A DNA stretch of 64,000 nt from Aurantimicrobium minutum (GTDB lineage Bacteria > Actinomycetota > Actinomycetes > Actinomycetales > Microbacteriaceae). Location: the NCBI RefSeq assembly GCF_029892845.1, contig NZ_JARXVT010000004.1:1-64000 (forward strand). The letters run 5' to 3'. Of this stretch, positions 16,299-26,072 are shown in pieces. The notes beneath the pieces were generated by a model. The model had not been told where the DNA came from. It made no database searches and saw only the letters and a list, made by a program, of their open reading frames with translations. Both the position numbers and the translations under genes were made by a program. Position 1 is the first letter of the stretch; the number at the start of each line of letters is the position of its first letter.

Positions 16299-17636
16299 AT
16301 GGACAAGCAACAGGACTTCGTGCTGCGCACGATTGAAGAGCGCGGCGTAAAGTTTGTTCGCCTCTGGTTCACCGACGTTGTGGGAACTCTGAAATCAGTT
16401 GCTGTAGCACCTGCAGAGGTCGAAGGTGCCTTCGCTGAAGGTGTTGGTATCGATGGTTCTGCCATTGAGGGTCTGACCCGTGCCTATGAGGCAGATGTCC
16501 TCGCACACCCAGACCCCAGCACTTTCCAGATTCTTCCGTGGCGTGGTGAAGTAGACCCCACGGCTCGCATGTTCTGCGACATCAATACTCCTGACGGCCA
16601 GCCTGCTGTTTCTGACCCTCGCAACGTTCTCAAGCGCACGTTGGCTAAGGCTGCAGAACGTGGCTTCACTTTCTACACTCACCCTGAGATTGAGTTCTAT
16701 CTCCTCAAGGACAGCGACTGGGCAAACGGTGGTGCACAACCCGTAGACACAGCTGGATACTTCGACAACGTTCCTGGCGGCACTGCACACGACTTCCGTC
16801 GTCGCTCCGTGCGCATGCTCGAAGACATCGGAATCTCTGTCGAATTCAGCCACCACGAAGCTGGCCCTGGTCAGAACGAGATTGACTTGCGCTATGCAGA
16901 TGCGTTGACCACTGCGGACAACATCATGACCTTCCGCACGGTGATCAAGGAAGTAGCGATGGAGCAGGGCGTTTACGCCACCTTCATGCCGAAGCCTTTC
17001 GCGCAGCACCCCGGTTCGGGTATGCACACCCACATGTCCCTCTTTGAGGGTGACAACAACGCCTTCTATGAAGCCGGTGCAAAGCACCAACTCTCCAAGG
17101 TTGGTCGCCAGTTCATTGCTGGTCTGTTGCACTTCGCACCCGAGATCACGGCGATTACGAACCAGTACGTCAACTCTTATAAGCGTCTCTGGGGCGGTGG
17201 AGAGGCTCCTGCTTTTGCTAACTGGGGCCACAACAACCGTTCAGCACTCGTTCGCGTACCCGTCTACAAGTCTGGCAAGGGCCAAAGCGCTCGTATTGAA
17301 TACCGTGCAATTGATTCTGCAGCGAACCCTTACCTTGCATACTCAGTCCTGCTTGCAGCCGGCCTGAAGGGTATTGAGGAAGGCATGGAACTTCCTGCAG
17401 AAGCTGAAGAGAACGCCTGGGAGCTCACTGACACTGAGCGCAAGGCTCTCGGTTACAAGCCATTGCCCTCCAGTCTTAACAATGCAATTCTGCTGATGGA
17501 AGAATCAGAATTGGTTGCCGAGACGCTCGGGTCAAAGGTCTTTGATTACGTCCTGCGTAACAAGCGCCAAGAGTGGGCTGACTACCGTAACCAGGTCACC
17601 AACTTCGAGTTGCGCTCTAACCTCGAGACGCTCTAA
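16299..17636 (+). CDS. glnA2: Glutamine synthetase, GlnA2 type
   Basis: The 445-residue protein has the glutamine synthetase fold: FTDVVGTLKSV near residue 25, the metal-binding Glu in HPEIEFYLL, SHHEAGPGQNEID, PKPFAQHPGSGMHTHMSL and NSYKRLWGGGEAP. It lacks the NLY/DLY adenylylation-site motif that GlnA1 (20689-22113) carries, which together with its place before glnE marks it as the GlnA2 paralogue. Whether it is a real glutamine producer or a related gamma-glutamyl ligase is not settled by sequence, although the active-site residues look intact. A ribosome site AGGAAAGG precedes the ATG. Confidence 0.93.
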   Translation: MDKQQDFVLRTIEERGVKFVRLWFTDVVGTLKSVAVAPAEVEGAFAEGVGIDGSAIEGLTRAYEADVLAHPDPSTFQILPWRGEVDPTARMFCDINTPDGQPAVSDPRNVLKRTLAKAAERGFTFYTHPEIEFYLLKDSDWANGGAQPVDTAGYFDNVPGGTAHDFRRRSVRMLEDIGISVEFSHHEAGPGQNEIDLRYADALTTADNIMTFRTVIKEVAMEQGVYATFMPKPFAQHPGSGMHTHMSLFEGDNNAFYEAGAKHQLSKVGRQFIAGLLHFAPEITAITNQYVNSYKRLWGGGEAPAFANWGHNNRSALVRVPVYKSGKGQSARIEYRAIDSAANPYLAYSVLLAAGLKGIEEGMELPAEAEENAWELTDTERKALGYKPLPSSLNNAILLMEESELVAETLGSKVFDYVLRNKRQEWADYRNQVTNFELRSNLETL

Positions 17637-17650
17637 CAGCTCCATTACTC

Positions 17651-20617
17651 GTGGCACTGTCGCGCACTCAGCTCGCTAAGGCCGGTTTTGCCGACCTCAG
17701 CGAAGCACTGATGCAGCTCGAAAGCGTCTGTGAACTCACGGGAAGCAATGCAGAACTCATTTTGAGTTCTATTCACAACAGTGCGGACCCTGACCGGGCG
17801 ATTGCGTGGTTATTGCGTCTGAGCCAGTCGGCAGCTTCTATGAAGTCTGTGAAGAAACTCCTGTCAGAACAGGAATCTACAACCCGACTGCTGAGTATCT
17901 TGGGCGGCTCCAAAGGACTTGCTGAGTTCATTGAACGCCATCCCCACACACTTGCATTTTTCCAAGATGAACCTGGTCTGCCGGGGGACCAGGAGAAGAT
18001 GCGGGCCTCGTTACTCAAAAGCGTGGGAGCTGTCAAAGGTTTCGCACAAACCGGCGGAGACACAGCCCGCGATGCATTACGTATTCATTACCGCGAGCTC
18101 TTACTCAAGATCGCTATTTGGGATCTAGGTCACGACAACCCATTGCACCAGATCGAGTGGGTGACGGGTTCTCTCTCCGATATTGCCGGTGGAGCACTCG
18201 AAGCGGGTCTCGCAATTGCGCGCACCGAGGTTGCAGAGAATTTCTCGCCCGAAGAGGTTGCACTCGTTGATCTAGCCATCATTGGTATGGGTAAGTGCGG
18301 AGCACGCGAGCTCAACTATCTCAGCGATGTGGATGTCATTTATGTGGGGGCTTCGCTCGACGAAGAGAAACTGCCTACAGACAAGGCACTCACCATTGCT
18401 ACTCGTCTTGCCCAGCACACAGCACGCGCCATCTTTGAAGTATCCAAAGAACCTGGACTATGGGAAGTAGATGCCAACCTCCGCCCAGAAGGTAAAGATG
18501 GCGCACTTGTGCGCACTCTGGAATCCCACCTGGCTTACTACGACCGCTGGGCCAAAGACTGGGAGTTCCAAGCACTTCTCAAAGCTAGGCCGCTTGCAGG
18601 TAGCGCTGAGCTCGGCGAGAGATATGTCTCCTCAGTTGCACCCAAGATCTGGTCCAGTGCCAGCCGTTCCAACTTTGTTGAACAGGTTCAACGCATGCGA
18701 GAGCGCGTCACCGAAAACATTCCCGGTGATGACGTCGAGTTTCAGATCAAACTGGGGCCTGGCGGTTTGCGCGATATCGAATTCACTGTGCAGCTGTTGC
18801 AGCTTGTTCATGGTCTTGTTGATGACACTGTTCACACCAAGGGAACTCTTGAGTCATTAGCTCGCTTGTCGGAGGCCGGCTACGTTGGTCGGGATGAAGC
18901 ACAGTCCTTTGCTGAGAATTATCGCTTCCTTCGTTTGCTTGAACATCGCATGCAGTTACGTGATCTCTCTCGCACACACCTGATGCCTCGTGACGAAGCG
19001 GGACAACGAGTTCTTGCTCGAGCCACTGGCTTATGGAATACAGCTGATGAAGTTGTTTCACACTGGCAACAGACCAAGCTCGATGTTCGTGAACTCCACG
19101 AGCGTCTGTTTTACAGACCCTTGCTTGCGGCAGTGGCAAAGCTTCCAGAAGAAACTCACCAACTCACCAGTGATCAGGCAGAGGCTCGTCTTGCGGCTAT
19201 TGGTTTCCGTGACCCGCAGGGTTCCCTCAAGCACATTGCCGCACTGACCAACGGCGTCTCCCGCCGGGCAGCTATTCAGCGTGCGTTGCTTCCTGTCATG
19301 TTGCAGTGGCTTTCTGAAGGCGCGAACCCTGACCATGGGTTGCTGACGTTCCGTCTACTCAGCGAACAGCTGGGGGAGTCTCACTGGTTCTTACGCATGC
19401 TGAGAGACTCTGCGGGTGCTGCTCAACGACTTACCAAAGTGCTCAGTGGTTCGCGCTATGTATCCGACTTGATGGAACTCATCCCTGAGTCTGCTGCCTG
19501 GTTCGACGGGGATGAAGAGCTTGCTCCCACGCCTCAGGATGTCCTCGAAGCAGAAGTTCTCGCAATTCTGGCCCGCCATCACGGTGACGATGACACCGCG
19601 CGCAAGGCTGTTCGTTCCATGCGCCGACGTGAAGTGCTCCGTTTGGCTATTGGTGGCATTTTGAATGTGCTGACGATTGACCAGATCAGCCAGGGCCTCA
19701 GCGACGTCACAACCGCTTCCTTGAACGGATATCTCGGCATTGCTCTGCGAGAAGCGGAGCGCAATCCTGAATTCGCCGTGATTGCCATGGGGCGTTATGG
19801 CGGCCAAGAACTGGGATTCGACAGCGATGCTGATGTGATTTATGTCTACAGGCCCACAGCGGAGTGTGAAGGCGAGCAGGCCCAGAAGCGTGCGGAACGA
19901 ATTGTCTTGCGCATCAAAGAGCTTGTCGAAGACCCACGACTTCCATTCGAAATCGACACTGATCTTCGTCCAGAAGGTAAGAACGGTGCCATTGCCCGTT
20001 CACTGGAGTCCTACGCCGCTTATTACGCGCGCTGGTCCCTGATGTGGGAAGCGCAGGCTTTGTTGCGTGCACGTGCCGTGTTAGGCCCTGAGAAGCTTCA
20101 AGAAGACATGATGAAGCTCATAGATAGTGTTCGATACCCTGATGGCATCAGCGTTGATGATGTGAGAGAAATCCGACGCATCAAGGCACGAGTTGAGGCT
20201 GAACGCCTGCCACAGGGTGCTGACCCATCTCGCCACGTGAAGTTGGGGCGAGGGTCACTCAGCGATGTCGAGTGGACTGTGCAGTTACTCCAACTTCAAT
20301 TTGCTCATTCTCATCCAGCGTTGAAGACAACTTCCTCCGTGGGGGCACTGCGCGCAGCGGTTGACGCTGGACTCATCGAAGAAGTTGATGCGCAGAAACT
20401 GATTGAGGCATGGATATTTTCTTCTCGCGTGCGCTCAGGAATCACGATCTGGGCAGATAAAGCGACGGACGTTCTTCCACAGGACACTCGAGACCTTGAA
20501 GGTATTGCGCGTTTGTTGAACTACCCACCAGGTTCTGCAACTCGTCTAGAAGAGGACTACCTCTCCATCACTCGTCGATGCCGCCAAGTGGTTGAACGCG
20601 TATTCTTCGATTTCTAA
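17651..20617 (+). CDS. glnE: Glutamine synthetase adenylyltransferase/deadenylylase (GlnE)
   Basis: GlnE switches glutamine synthetase off and on by adding or removing AMP on a tyrosine. The 988-residue protein has the two nucleotidyltransferase domains of the family: MGKCGARELNYLSDVDVIYV (about residues 214-233) in the N-terminal half and MGRYGGQELGFDSDADVIYV (about 714-733) in the C-terminal half, each followed by an LRPEGKDG or LRPEGKNG element. The GTG start follows glnA2 by 14 bases. Its target is expected to be GlnA1, the only copy here with the tyrosine motif. Confidence 0.96.
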   Translation: MALSRTQLAKAGFADLSEALMQLESVCELTGSNAELILSSIHNSADPDRAIAWLLRLSQSAASMKSVKKLLSEQESTTRLLSILGGSKGLAEFIERHPHTLAFFQDEPGLPGDQEKMRASLLKSVGAVKGFAQTGGDTARDALRIHYRELLLKIAIWDLGHDNPLHQIEWVTGSLSDIAGGALEAGLAIARTEVAENFSPEEVALVDLAIIGMGKCGARELNYLSDVDVIYVGASLDEEKLPTDKALTIATRLAQHTARAIFEVSKEPGLWEVDANLRPEGKDGALVRTLESHLAYYDRWAKDWEFQALLKARPLAGSAELGERYVSSVAPKIWSSASRSNFVEQVQRMRERVTENIPGDDVEFQIKLGPGGLRDIEFTVQLLQLVHGLVDDTVHTKGTLESLARLSEAGYVGRDEAQSFAENYRFLRLLEHRMQLRDLSRTHLMPRDEAGQRVLARATGLWNTADEVVSHWQQTKLDVRELHERLFYRPLLAAVAKLPEETHQLTSDQAEARLAAIGFRDPQGSLKHIAALTNGVSRRAAIQRALLPVMLQWLSEGANPDHGLLTFRLLSEQLGESHWFLRMLRDSAGAAQRLTKVLSGSRYVSDLMELIPESAAWFDGDEELAPTPQDVLEAEVLAILARHHGDDDTARKAVRSMRRREVLRLAIGGILNVLTIDQISQGLSDVTTASLNGYLGIALREAERNPEFAVIAMGRYGGQELGFDSDADVIYVYRPTAECEGEQAQKRAERIVLRIKELVEDPRLPFEIDTDLRPEGKNGAIARSLESYAAYYARWSLMWEAQALLRARAVLGPEKLQEDMMKLIDSVRYPDGISVDDVREIRRIKARVEAERLPQGADPSRHVKLGRGSLSDVEWTVQLLQLQFAHSHPALKTTSSVGALRAAVDAGLIEEVDAQKLIEAWIFSSRVRSGITIWADKATDVLPQDTRDLEGIARLLNYPPGSATRLEEDYLSITRRCRQVVERVFFDF

Positions 20618-20637
20618 TTCACGTCTGAGTTAACGAA

Positions 20638-20670
20638 GAAAGCCACTGCCTTGCGGCAGTGGCTTTCTTT
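20638..20670. terminator. Bidirectional terminator between glnE and glnA1
   Basis: GAAAGCCACTGCC, loop TTGC, GGCAGTGGCTTTC form a 13-base perfect stem followed by TTT on the plus strand and preceded by a run of A and G on the other side. It serves both convergent genes. Confidence 0.9.
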
Positions 20671-20688
20671 GAGTTTCCTCTATGACGA

Positions 20689-22113
20689 TTAGACGCCGTA
20701 GTAGAGCTCGAACTCGAAGGGGTGGGGACGCAGCGAGAGAGGCTTGATTTCGTTGTCGCGCTTGTACGAAACCCAGGTCTCAATGAGGTCCTTGGTGAAC
20801 ACGTTGCCCTGCAGGAGGAATTCGTGGTCTGCTTCGAGAGCCTGGAGTGCGTGCTCCAGAGACTCAGGAACCTGAGGAATGTTCTTTGCTTCCTCGGGTG
20901 GCAGTTCGTAGAGGTCCTTGTCTACGGGCTCGTGTGGCTCGATACGATTCTTGATTCCGTCGAGACCAGCCATCATCTGTGCAGCGAATGCGAGGTAAGG
21001 GTTACCCGATGCATCAGGTGCACGGAACTCGATGCGCTTTGCCTTGGGGTTGTTACCAGTCAAGGGGATGCGGATCGCAGCGGAACGGTTACCAGCTGAG
21101 TAAACGAGGTTTACGGGAGCTTCGTAACCTGGAACCAGGCGGTGGTAGGAGTTCACGGTTGGGTTGGTGAATGCGAGCACAGCACCTGCGTGCTTGAGCA
21201 GACCACCGATGTACCAACGTGCGAGGTCAGAGAGACCACCGTAGCCGTTTTCGTCGTAGAACAGTGGCTTGCCATCGTTCCAGAGCGACTGGTGGGTGTG
21301 CATACCTGAACCGTTGTCACCGAAGAGAGGCTTAGGCATGAATGTGGCAGTCTTGCCCCACTCGTTTGCAGTGTTCTTGACGATGTACTTGAACTTCAGA
21401 ATGTCATCTGCAGCCTTGACCATGGTGTCGAAGCGGTAGTTGATTTCACCCTGACCTGCGGTACCCACCTCGTGGTGGCTGCGCTCGAGGATGAGACCAG
21501 CGTTGATGAGCTTGAGGCAGATGTCGTCACGGAGATCAGCGTGCTGGTCCACGGGGGAGACGGGGAAGTAACCGCCCTTGTAGGGGGTGGTGTTGCCGAG
21601 GTTTCCGCCTTCAATCTTCTTGCCGGAGTTCCAGGGAGCCTCGGAAGAGTCAATCTTGTAGAAGGAAGTCTGCTGGTTTACTTCGTAACGTACGTCATCG
21701 AAGATGAAGAATTCTGCTTCGGGCGCGAAGAACGCAGTGTCAGCGATTCCAGTTGATGCAAGGTACTTTTCAGCCTTCTTTGCAACCTGACGGGGGTCAC
21801 GGTGGTAGATCTCACCGGTACGTGGGTTGTAGATGTCGAAAAGCATGACGAGAGTGCGCTCGGTGCGGAACTCATCGACGTAGCAGGTGGTGGGGTCTGG
21901 GATGAGCTGCATGTCCGACTCGTGGATCGAGGCGAAGCCACGGATCGACGAACCATCGAACATCTGACCTACAGTGAAGAATTCTTCGTCAACTGTGGAG
22001 GCAGGGATGTTGAAGTGCTGCTGAACACCGGGGAGGTCGGTGAAGCGGATGTCAAGGAACTTTACGTCAGTGTCCTTGATGAACTTCAGAACCTCAGAGG
22101 AATCTTTGAACAT
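20689..22113 (-). CDS. glnA: Glutamine synthetase type I (GlnA1)
   Basis: This is the main ammonium-assimilating glutamine synthetase. From ATG 22113 it has 474 residues. [39 protein letters not shown] and [13 protein letters not shown] mark the active site, and the [11 protein letters not shown] segment (near residue 400) carries the tyrosine that GlnE adenylylates. The longer frame to 22221 runs through the promoter region and is rejected. A GlnR-type double box lies 76-113 bases upstream of the start, consistent with control by nitrogen supply. Confidence 0.97.
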   Translation of the reverse strand: MFKDSSEVLKFIKDTDVKFLDIRFTDLPGVQQHFNIPASTVDEEFFTVGQMFDGSSIRGFASIHESDMQLIPDPTTCYVDEFRTERTLVMLFDIYNPRTGEIYHRDPRQVAKKAEKYLASTGIADTAFFAPEAEFFIFDDVRYEVNQQTSFYKIDSSEAPWNSGKKIEGGNLGNTTPYKGGYFPVSPVDQHADLRDDICLKLINAGLILERSHHEVGTAGQGEINYRFDTMVKAADDILKFKYIVKNTANEWGKTATFMPKPLFGDNGSGMHTHQSLWNDGKPLFYDENGYGGLSDLARWYIGGLLKHAGAVLAFTNPTVNSYHRLVPGYEAPVNLVYSAGNRSAAIRIPLTGNNPKAKRIEFRAPDASGNPYLAFAAQMMAGLDGIKNRIEPHEPVDKDLYELPPEEAKNIPQVPESLEHALQALEADHEFLLQGNVFTKDLIETWVSYKRDNEIKPLSLRPHPFEFELYYGV

Positions 22114-22188
22114 GCTTAGATAGCTCCAAATTAGATGGAATAAAGCGGTTACGTGAGTGCAACCTTGATACCAATGTACGAGTCTGGC

Positions 22189-22226
22189 GTTGCGTAGCTG
22201 TATCGCAATTGTTTCCACCATGTTAC
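22189..22226 (-). promoter_or_regulatory. Double GlnR-type box before glnA1
   Basis: Reading the minus strand from 22226: GTAAC, six bases, GAAAC, six bases, GATAC, six bases, GCAAC. This matches the actinobacterial GlnR layout gTnAC-n6-GaAAC repeated twice with the right spacing. It lies between glnA1 and the divergent RDD gene. Confidence 0.75.
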
Positions 22227-22241
22227 AGGCTTCGAGGCGCG

Positions 22242-22247
22242 TAAACT
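22242..22247 (+). promoter_or_regulatory. Leaderless -10 box of the RDD gene
   Basis: TAAACT lies seven bases before the ATG at 22255. The intervening CGGGGGT is not placed as a ribosome site. Confidence 0.5.
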
Positions 22248-22254
22248 CGGGGGT

Positions 22255-22797
22255 ATGGCTTCCAACAACTCCGGCGCATCAAAACGACCAGATCTTCCCA
22301 TTAGTCGCTACCCCGGGGAGCGTTTGGGTTTGCCAGAAAAAGGACCACGTTCGGTTGCTCGAGTGGGTCGTCGCATCATCGCTTTGGCGCTTGATTGGAC
22401 TATGTCAGGGGTCCTCGTGTCGCTGCTGATGGGTGCTAACTATTTTGAATTAGTCGAACGTGCAACAGCTGCCTCAGAAAATCTGAGGAAGGGTTCCACC
22501 AGTGAGGCCCTTGCACAGATGCAATCTGCAAGCGATGCCCTCGTCGCACACCAAACGTATGTTGGCCTGATGTTTGTGGCACTACAGATTCTTGCGATCT
22601 GGTCTATCGGGGGAAGCATCGGGCATCGACTCATGGGTCTCTACCTCGTGAATTTCACTGGAGGGAGCCTCACCTGGTGGCGACCGATAGTGCGAAGCTT
22701 CATGCTCGTGCTGGTTATTCCAGCGTTGGTCTGGGATTCAGACCAACGTGGTTTCCACGACAAGATCGCTGGAACGCTGCTACTCAAGTCCAGATAG
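22255..22797 (+). CDS. RDD family membrane protein
   Basis: The 180-residue protein has the RDD-domain pattern: a basic N-terminus, then an R-ALALDWTM helix (about 40-60) with the family aspartate, a second helix around [16 protein letters not shown] (about 100-118) followed by [10 protein letters not shown], and a third helix near [11 protein letters not shown] (about 150-165) before a [12 protein letters not shown] tail. RDD proteins are small membrane proteins of mostly unknown role, some linked to ion transport. It is divergent from glnA1 and in front of DUF4191, a usual actinobacterial neighbourhood. Confidence 0.9.
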   Translation: MASNNSGASKRPDLPISRYPGERLGLPEKGPRSVARVGRRIIALALDWTMSGVLVSLLMGANYFELVERATAASENLRKGSTSEALAQMQSASDALVAHQTYVGLMFVALQILAIWSIGGSIGHRLMGLYLVNFTGGSLTWWRPIVRSFMLVLVIPALVWDSDQRGFHDKIAGTLLLKSR

Positions 22798-22801
22798 AGA
22801 A

Positions 22802-22830
22802 ATCCGGCCCACTCGAGGAGTGGACCGGAT
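22802..22830. terminator. Hairpin between convergent RDD and DUF4191 genes
   Basis: ATCCGG-C-CCACTC and GAGTGG-A-CCGGAT pair around GAG, with one mismatch. TTTCT follows on the minus-strand side, so it fits best as the terminator of the DUF4191 gene. Confidence 0.65.
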
Positions 22831-22841
22831 AATCAGTTCTG

Positions 22842-23537
22842 TTAGCGTGCGCGCGAAGGGCGAACCTTGTAGGGGTCGATGCCCTTCGGGATTGGAATGT
22901 TTGTTCCAAGAGAAGCTAAACGGTTTGAGACAACACGTACTTCACTCTTGGTCAGAGCGTGCTTGATCTTGGTGAGCTGCCAGCCGAGCTTGTAAAGCTT
23001 GACGGACTGTTCGTCGGGGCCCACAGTAATCACGGTGATGGGAACGTTAGGAAGAATCTTGGCGGTCTTGCGCTTCTCGTCATCAACGAGACGCTGGGTA
23101 CGGGCAATGGGGCCTTCGGCAATAAGTGCAACACCACCACGACCAACGGCGCGGTAAACGGCATCCTTGGTTTTCGCGTTGATGGCGACGGGCATTTCTT
23201 CTGCAATCCAGCTTCTCTTGAGTGCGGACTTGATCACAGCACCAACAGCACCAGGTTGACCCTCAATCTGAGAGTAGGCAGCACGCTCTGCGCGACGACC
23301 GAGCACGATGAGTCCAACAAGTAGACCCAACATCACGCCCACGATGATCCAAATCACCAGGGTGAAAACATTGCCGTCACTGAGCAGGAGACCTGCTGCA
23401 ACACCAGCTCCGGAAGGGAGCAGGACGGAGAGCAAGAGCAGTCCAACAACGCTCTTGTCGTAGCGACGGGTCATCTGGAAGACCTGCCACATCTGAGCTA
23501 GACGTGAAGATCCCTTGGGTTTTTTCGTACGTGCCAT
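22842..23537 (-). CDS. DUF4191 membrane protein
   Basis: The 231-residue protein has a basic N-terminus with MWQVFQMTRRYD, two adjacent membrane helices (about residues 30-52 and 55-75) and a soluble C-terminal part (GRGGVALIAEGP, VGPDEQSVKLYKL). This is the DUF4191 family, found next to lipA in many actinobacteria (Rv2219 in M. tuberculosis). Its function is not known; the location suggests a link with lipoylation but the sequence does not show one. A TATTGT box seven bases before the ATG suggests a leaderless message. Confidence 0.9.
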   Translation of the reverse strand: MARTKKPKGSSRLAQMWQVFQMTRRYDKSVVGLLLLSVLLPSGAGVAAGLLLSDGNVFTLVIWIIVGVMLGLLVGLIVLGRRAERAAYSQIEGQPGAVGAVIKSALKRSWIAEEMPVAINAKTKDAVYRAVGRGGVALIAEGPIARTQRLVDDEKRKTAKILPNVPITVITVGPDEQSVKLYKLGWQLTKIKHALTKSEVRVVSNRLASLGTNIPIPKGIDPYKVRPSRAR

Positions 23538-23544
23538 GAAGAAA

Positions 23545-23550
23545 ACAATA
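23545..23550 (-). promoter_or_regulatory. Leaderless -10 box of the DUF4191 gene
   Basis: TATTGT lies seven bases before the ATG at 23537; no ribosome site is seen. Confidence 0.4.
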
Positions 23551-23605
23551 CCTATCGTGGAGTGGTTTAGATGACCACCACGGGGGAGATCACCTCAAGA
23601 AGTGA

Positions 23606-24586
23606 CTAAACGGCCTGGGAGAAGCCGAGCTCAGCATCAGCTAGGTGGCTGAGGCTTTCAGGGATTTCCCGTCCCTTGGCTCGCATGGACTGCGCGTAGA
23701 GGCGTCCTGCGCGGTAGGAAGAACGCACTAGCGGCCCAGAGAGGACCCCGAGATAACCAATTGCTTCTGCCTCATCCTTGAGCTCAACAAACTCTTCAGG
23801 GTGAACCCAGCGGTCCACAGGCATGTGACGTGCACTGGGACGCAGATACTGCGTGATGGTAATGATGTCGGTGCCAGCATCGTAGAGATCCTGCAACGCC
23901 TGGCTCACTTCTTCACGAGTCTCACCCATACCGAGAATGAGGTTTGATTTGGTGATCATTCCTGCATTGCGTCCCTGTGTCAGGACATCAAGTGAACGTT
24001 CATAGGTAAAGGCGGGGCGAACGCGCTTGAAGATGCGAGGCACTGTTTCCACGTTGTGGGCAAAGACCTCAGGAGCTGCATCAAAGACCTGCTTCAGGTG
24101 GTCTGGGTTTCCGGAGAAGTCAGGCACAAGAATTTCCACGCCAGTGTTGGCGTTTTGCTGGTGAATCTGTCGGATGGTCTCGGCATAGAGCCAGGCACCC
24201 TCGTCTTCAAGGTCGTCGCGAGCGACACCAGTGACAGTTGCGTAGCGTAGATTCATCTGGGCCACGGATTCGCCCACACGACGAGGCTCGTCGCGGTCAA
24301 AAGCATCAGGCTTACCGGTATCAATCTGGCAGAAGTCGCATCGACGGGTGCACTGTGAACCACCGATGAGGAAGGTTGCTTCACGGTCTTCCCAACATTC
24401 GTAAATGTTGGGGCAGCCAGCCTCTTGGCACACGGTGTGGAGGTCTTCGCTCTTCACCAATTTCTGGAGCGCCTGATATTCAGGCCCCATCTTTGCTTTG
24501 GTGCGAATCCATTCAGGCTTTTTCTCGATAGGAGTTTCGCTGTTACGAACTTCCAAGCGCAGAAGCTTGCGGCCATCAGCTGACAT
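23606..24586 (-). CDS. lipA: Lipoyl synthase (LipA)
   Basis: This radical SAM enzyme inserts two sulfurs into octanoyl groups on E2 and H proteins. From ATG 24586 it has 326 residues. The auxiliary cluster cysteines lie in [12 protein letters not shown] and the SAM cluster in [17 protein letters not shown] near the C-terminus holds the family serine. The longer frame to 24823 overlaps most of lipB and is rejected. It overlaps the lipB stop by 11 bases, indicating translational coupling. Confidence 0.96.
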   Translation of the reverse strand: MSADGRKLLRLEVRNSETPIEKKPEWIRTKAKMGPEYQALQKLVKSEDLHTVCQEAGCPNIYECWEDREATFLIGGSQCTRRCDFCQIDTGKPDAFDRDEPRRVGESVAQMNLRYATVTGVARDDLEDEGAWLYAETIRQIHQQNANTGVEILVPDFSGNPDHLKQVFDAAPEVFAHNVETVPRIFKRVRPAFTYERSLDVLTQGRNAGMITKSNLILGMGETREEVSQALQDLYDAGTDIITITQYLRPSARHMPVDRWVHPEEFVELKDEAEAIGYLGVLSGPLVRSSYRAGRLYAQSMRAKGREIPESLSHLADAELGFSQAV

Positions 24587-25217
24587 GAGCATCCTCAAAG
24601 TAGTGAGTGAAAAGACGAGTAACAACAGGGACAACGTCACTGGGGGTGATGTTTGTTCCCGAAACTTGAGAAAGTGTTGTGGCACCAGCATCACGGATTC
24701 CACACGCAACGATGTTCTCATATGCCTGGAGCGAGTTATTGCAGTTGATAGCGAAACCATGCATGGAAACGCCTTCGCTGATTCGAATGCCGATTGCTGC
24801 GACTTTGTCGTATCCCAGGCCACGGTTTACCCAGACGCCAGAGCGTCCGTCTACTCGTTCACCTGTCACGCCGAATTCAGCTGCTGCCTCTATCAGAAGG
24901 CCTTCAATGGTGCGGACATAGGCCACGACATCCATGGGTTCTTGAAGCTTGGTAATGGGATACCCCACGAGTTGCCCAGGTCCGTGCCAGGTGATCTTTC
25001 CGCCGCGGTCAACGTCAATGACTTCAGTTCCGTCCACAGGACGCTCGGAGTCTTCCGTTCTTTTGCCGGCTGTATAGACAGACTGGTGCTCGAGCAATAG
25101 AAGAGTGTTGGGGCGTTCTCCGGAAACCACTTGTTTGTGGATTTCACGCTGTTTTTCCCACGCTTCACGGTAGGGGACTGCGTCATCTCCGAGACCGAGA
25201 ATGACCACATCCAACAT
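24576..25217 (-). CDS. lipB: Octanoyltransferase (LipB)
   Basis: LipB moves octanoate from acyl carrier protein to the lipoyl lysine of target proteins. The 213-residue protein has [17 protein letters not shown] (about residues 71-87), GVWV and [12 protein letters not shown] with the catalytic lysine, and [14 protein letters not shown] with the catalytic cysteine (about 164-177). It is transcribed with lipA. TAGACT lies six bases before the ATG, so its message is probably leaderless. Confidence 0.96.
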   Translation of the reverse strand: MLDVVILGLGDDAVPYREAWEKQREIHKQVVSGERPNTLLLLEHQSVYTAGKRTEDSERPVDGTEVIDVDRGGKITWHGPGQLVGYPITKLQEPMDVVAYVRTIEGLLIEAAAEFGVTGERVDGRSGVWVNRGLGYDKVAAIGIRISEGVSMHGFAINCNNSLQAYENIVACGIRDAGATTLSQVSGTNITPSDVVPVVTRLFTHYFEDAHVS

Positions 25218-25223
25218 GCTTCA

Positions 25224-25229
25224 AGTCTA
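25224..25229 (-). promoter_or_regulatory. Leaderless -10 box of lipB
   Basis: TAGACT, six bases (TGAAGC), then the ATG of lipB at 25217. Confidence 0.55.
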
Positions 25230-25334
25230 CCTGCCGTGTCGCTCTTGTTCTCCACAGGAGTATTTCCTCAGAGGCCTACACCTCAGGCAACTTGTGGGAA
25301 CGGATGAGCTCTTGGTGCTGGCATATTCACACTT

Positions 25335-26069
25335 ATGTCTACGCGGAATCACTCTCACATAATCGGCTATTTAGTTGAGCCTGACTCACACAACCATGGT
25401 GAATTCACAGGTACCGCCGAGATTAATGGACAGCCTATTCAGCATCTCCTCACTCCCTATGCTCAACCTGGTTTTCCCATAGATGTTGGCAGAAATGAGA
25501 ATGGTGATCTTGTTTGGGTTTCTGAACGCGGCACTGGAAGACAAGTTATCCCCGCTTTGAGTGCTAATCCGTCTCTAGTCATGACCTTTGACCCGCCACG
25601 AAGTGAGCAAATAGAAGACAAGGAATTGCCAGAGATTGCTCGTAACCCTGTCCAGGTATTAGTTGGAGTTCTTTCACGACGTCGTATGCCTGTCATCGCT
25701 TCTGCTGTCTCGGGAGTTGTCCTCGTAGTTGTAGGTCTTGGACTGACGTCGACTCCAACGAATTCAACTGAAGCCATGTCGGATATTGCACCTTCACTGT
25801 TTTCGTCGCAACAACCAGATCCAGCTCACGTGATGGAACCCACTCAAGCCGCAATCGAATTTGTTCTTGCCGGACAGGTTCCTGGGTTCTCGCTACCTAG
25901 TGGTGTTTCTCGTGAATCTCTCACCGCAACAGTGGTGAGCACTAGTGGAGAAATTGTGTTGGTCGATGTTCACGCCGATCAAGCAGAAGGCTTAACGACA
26001 TTCGCCACGCTGCTCCTGCAAAAATCAGGAACTGCGTGGCGAATTCGTGAGGTGTTTGATCCTCGTTAG
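25335..26069 (+). CDS. Orphan single-pass membrane protein
   Basis: I do not recognise this 244-residue protein. It has a soluble N-terminal part of about 115 residues (including HNHGEFTGTAEINGQPI), one membrane helix (about 118-140, VIASAVSGVVLVVVGLGL) and an outer part of about 100 residues that ends in a pattern like a small alpha-beta domain (TAWRIREVF). Orientation with the C-terminus outside fits the basic SRRRMP stretch before the helix. CATATT seven bases before the ATG is a weak -10 box and no ribosome site is seen. It faces the E2 gene tail to tail, three bases apart. Confidence 0.8.
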   Translation: MSTRNHSHIIGYLVEPDSHNHGEFTGTAEINGQPIQHLLTPYAQPGFPIDVGRNENGDLVWVSERGTGRQVIPALSANPSLVMTFDPPRSEQIEDKELPEIARNPVQVLVGVLSRRRMPVIASAVSGVVLVVVGLGLTSTPTNSTEAMSDIAPSLFSSQQPDPAHVMEPTQAAIEFVLAGQVPGFSLPSGVSRESLTATVVSTSGEIVLVDVHADQAEGLTTFATLLLQKSGTAWRIREVFDPR

Positions 26070-26072
26070 AAC

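Noticed and set aside
22114-22221. N-terminal extension of GlnA1 to 22221
   Set aside because: It would run through the GlnR-type box and promoter region; family proteins begin at the ATG at 22113.
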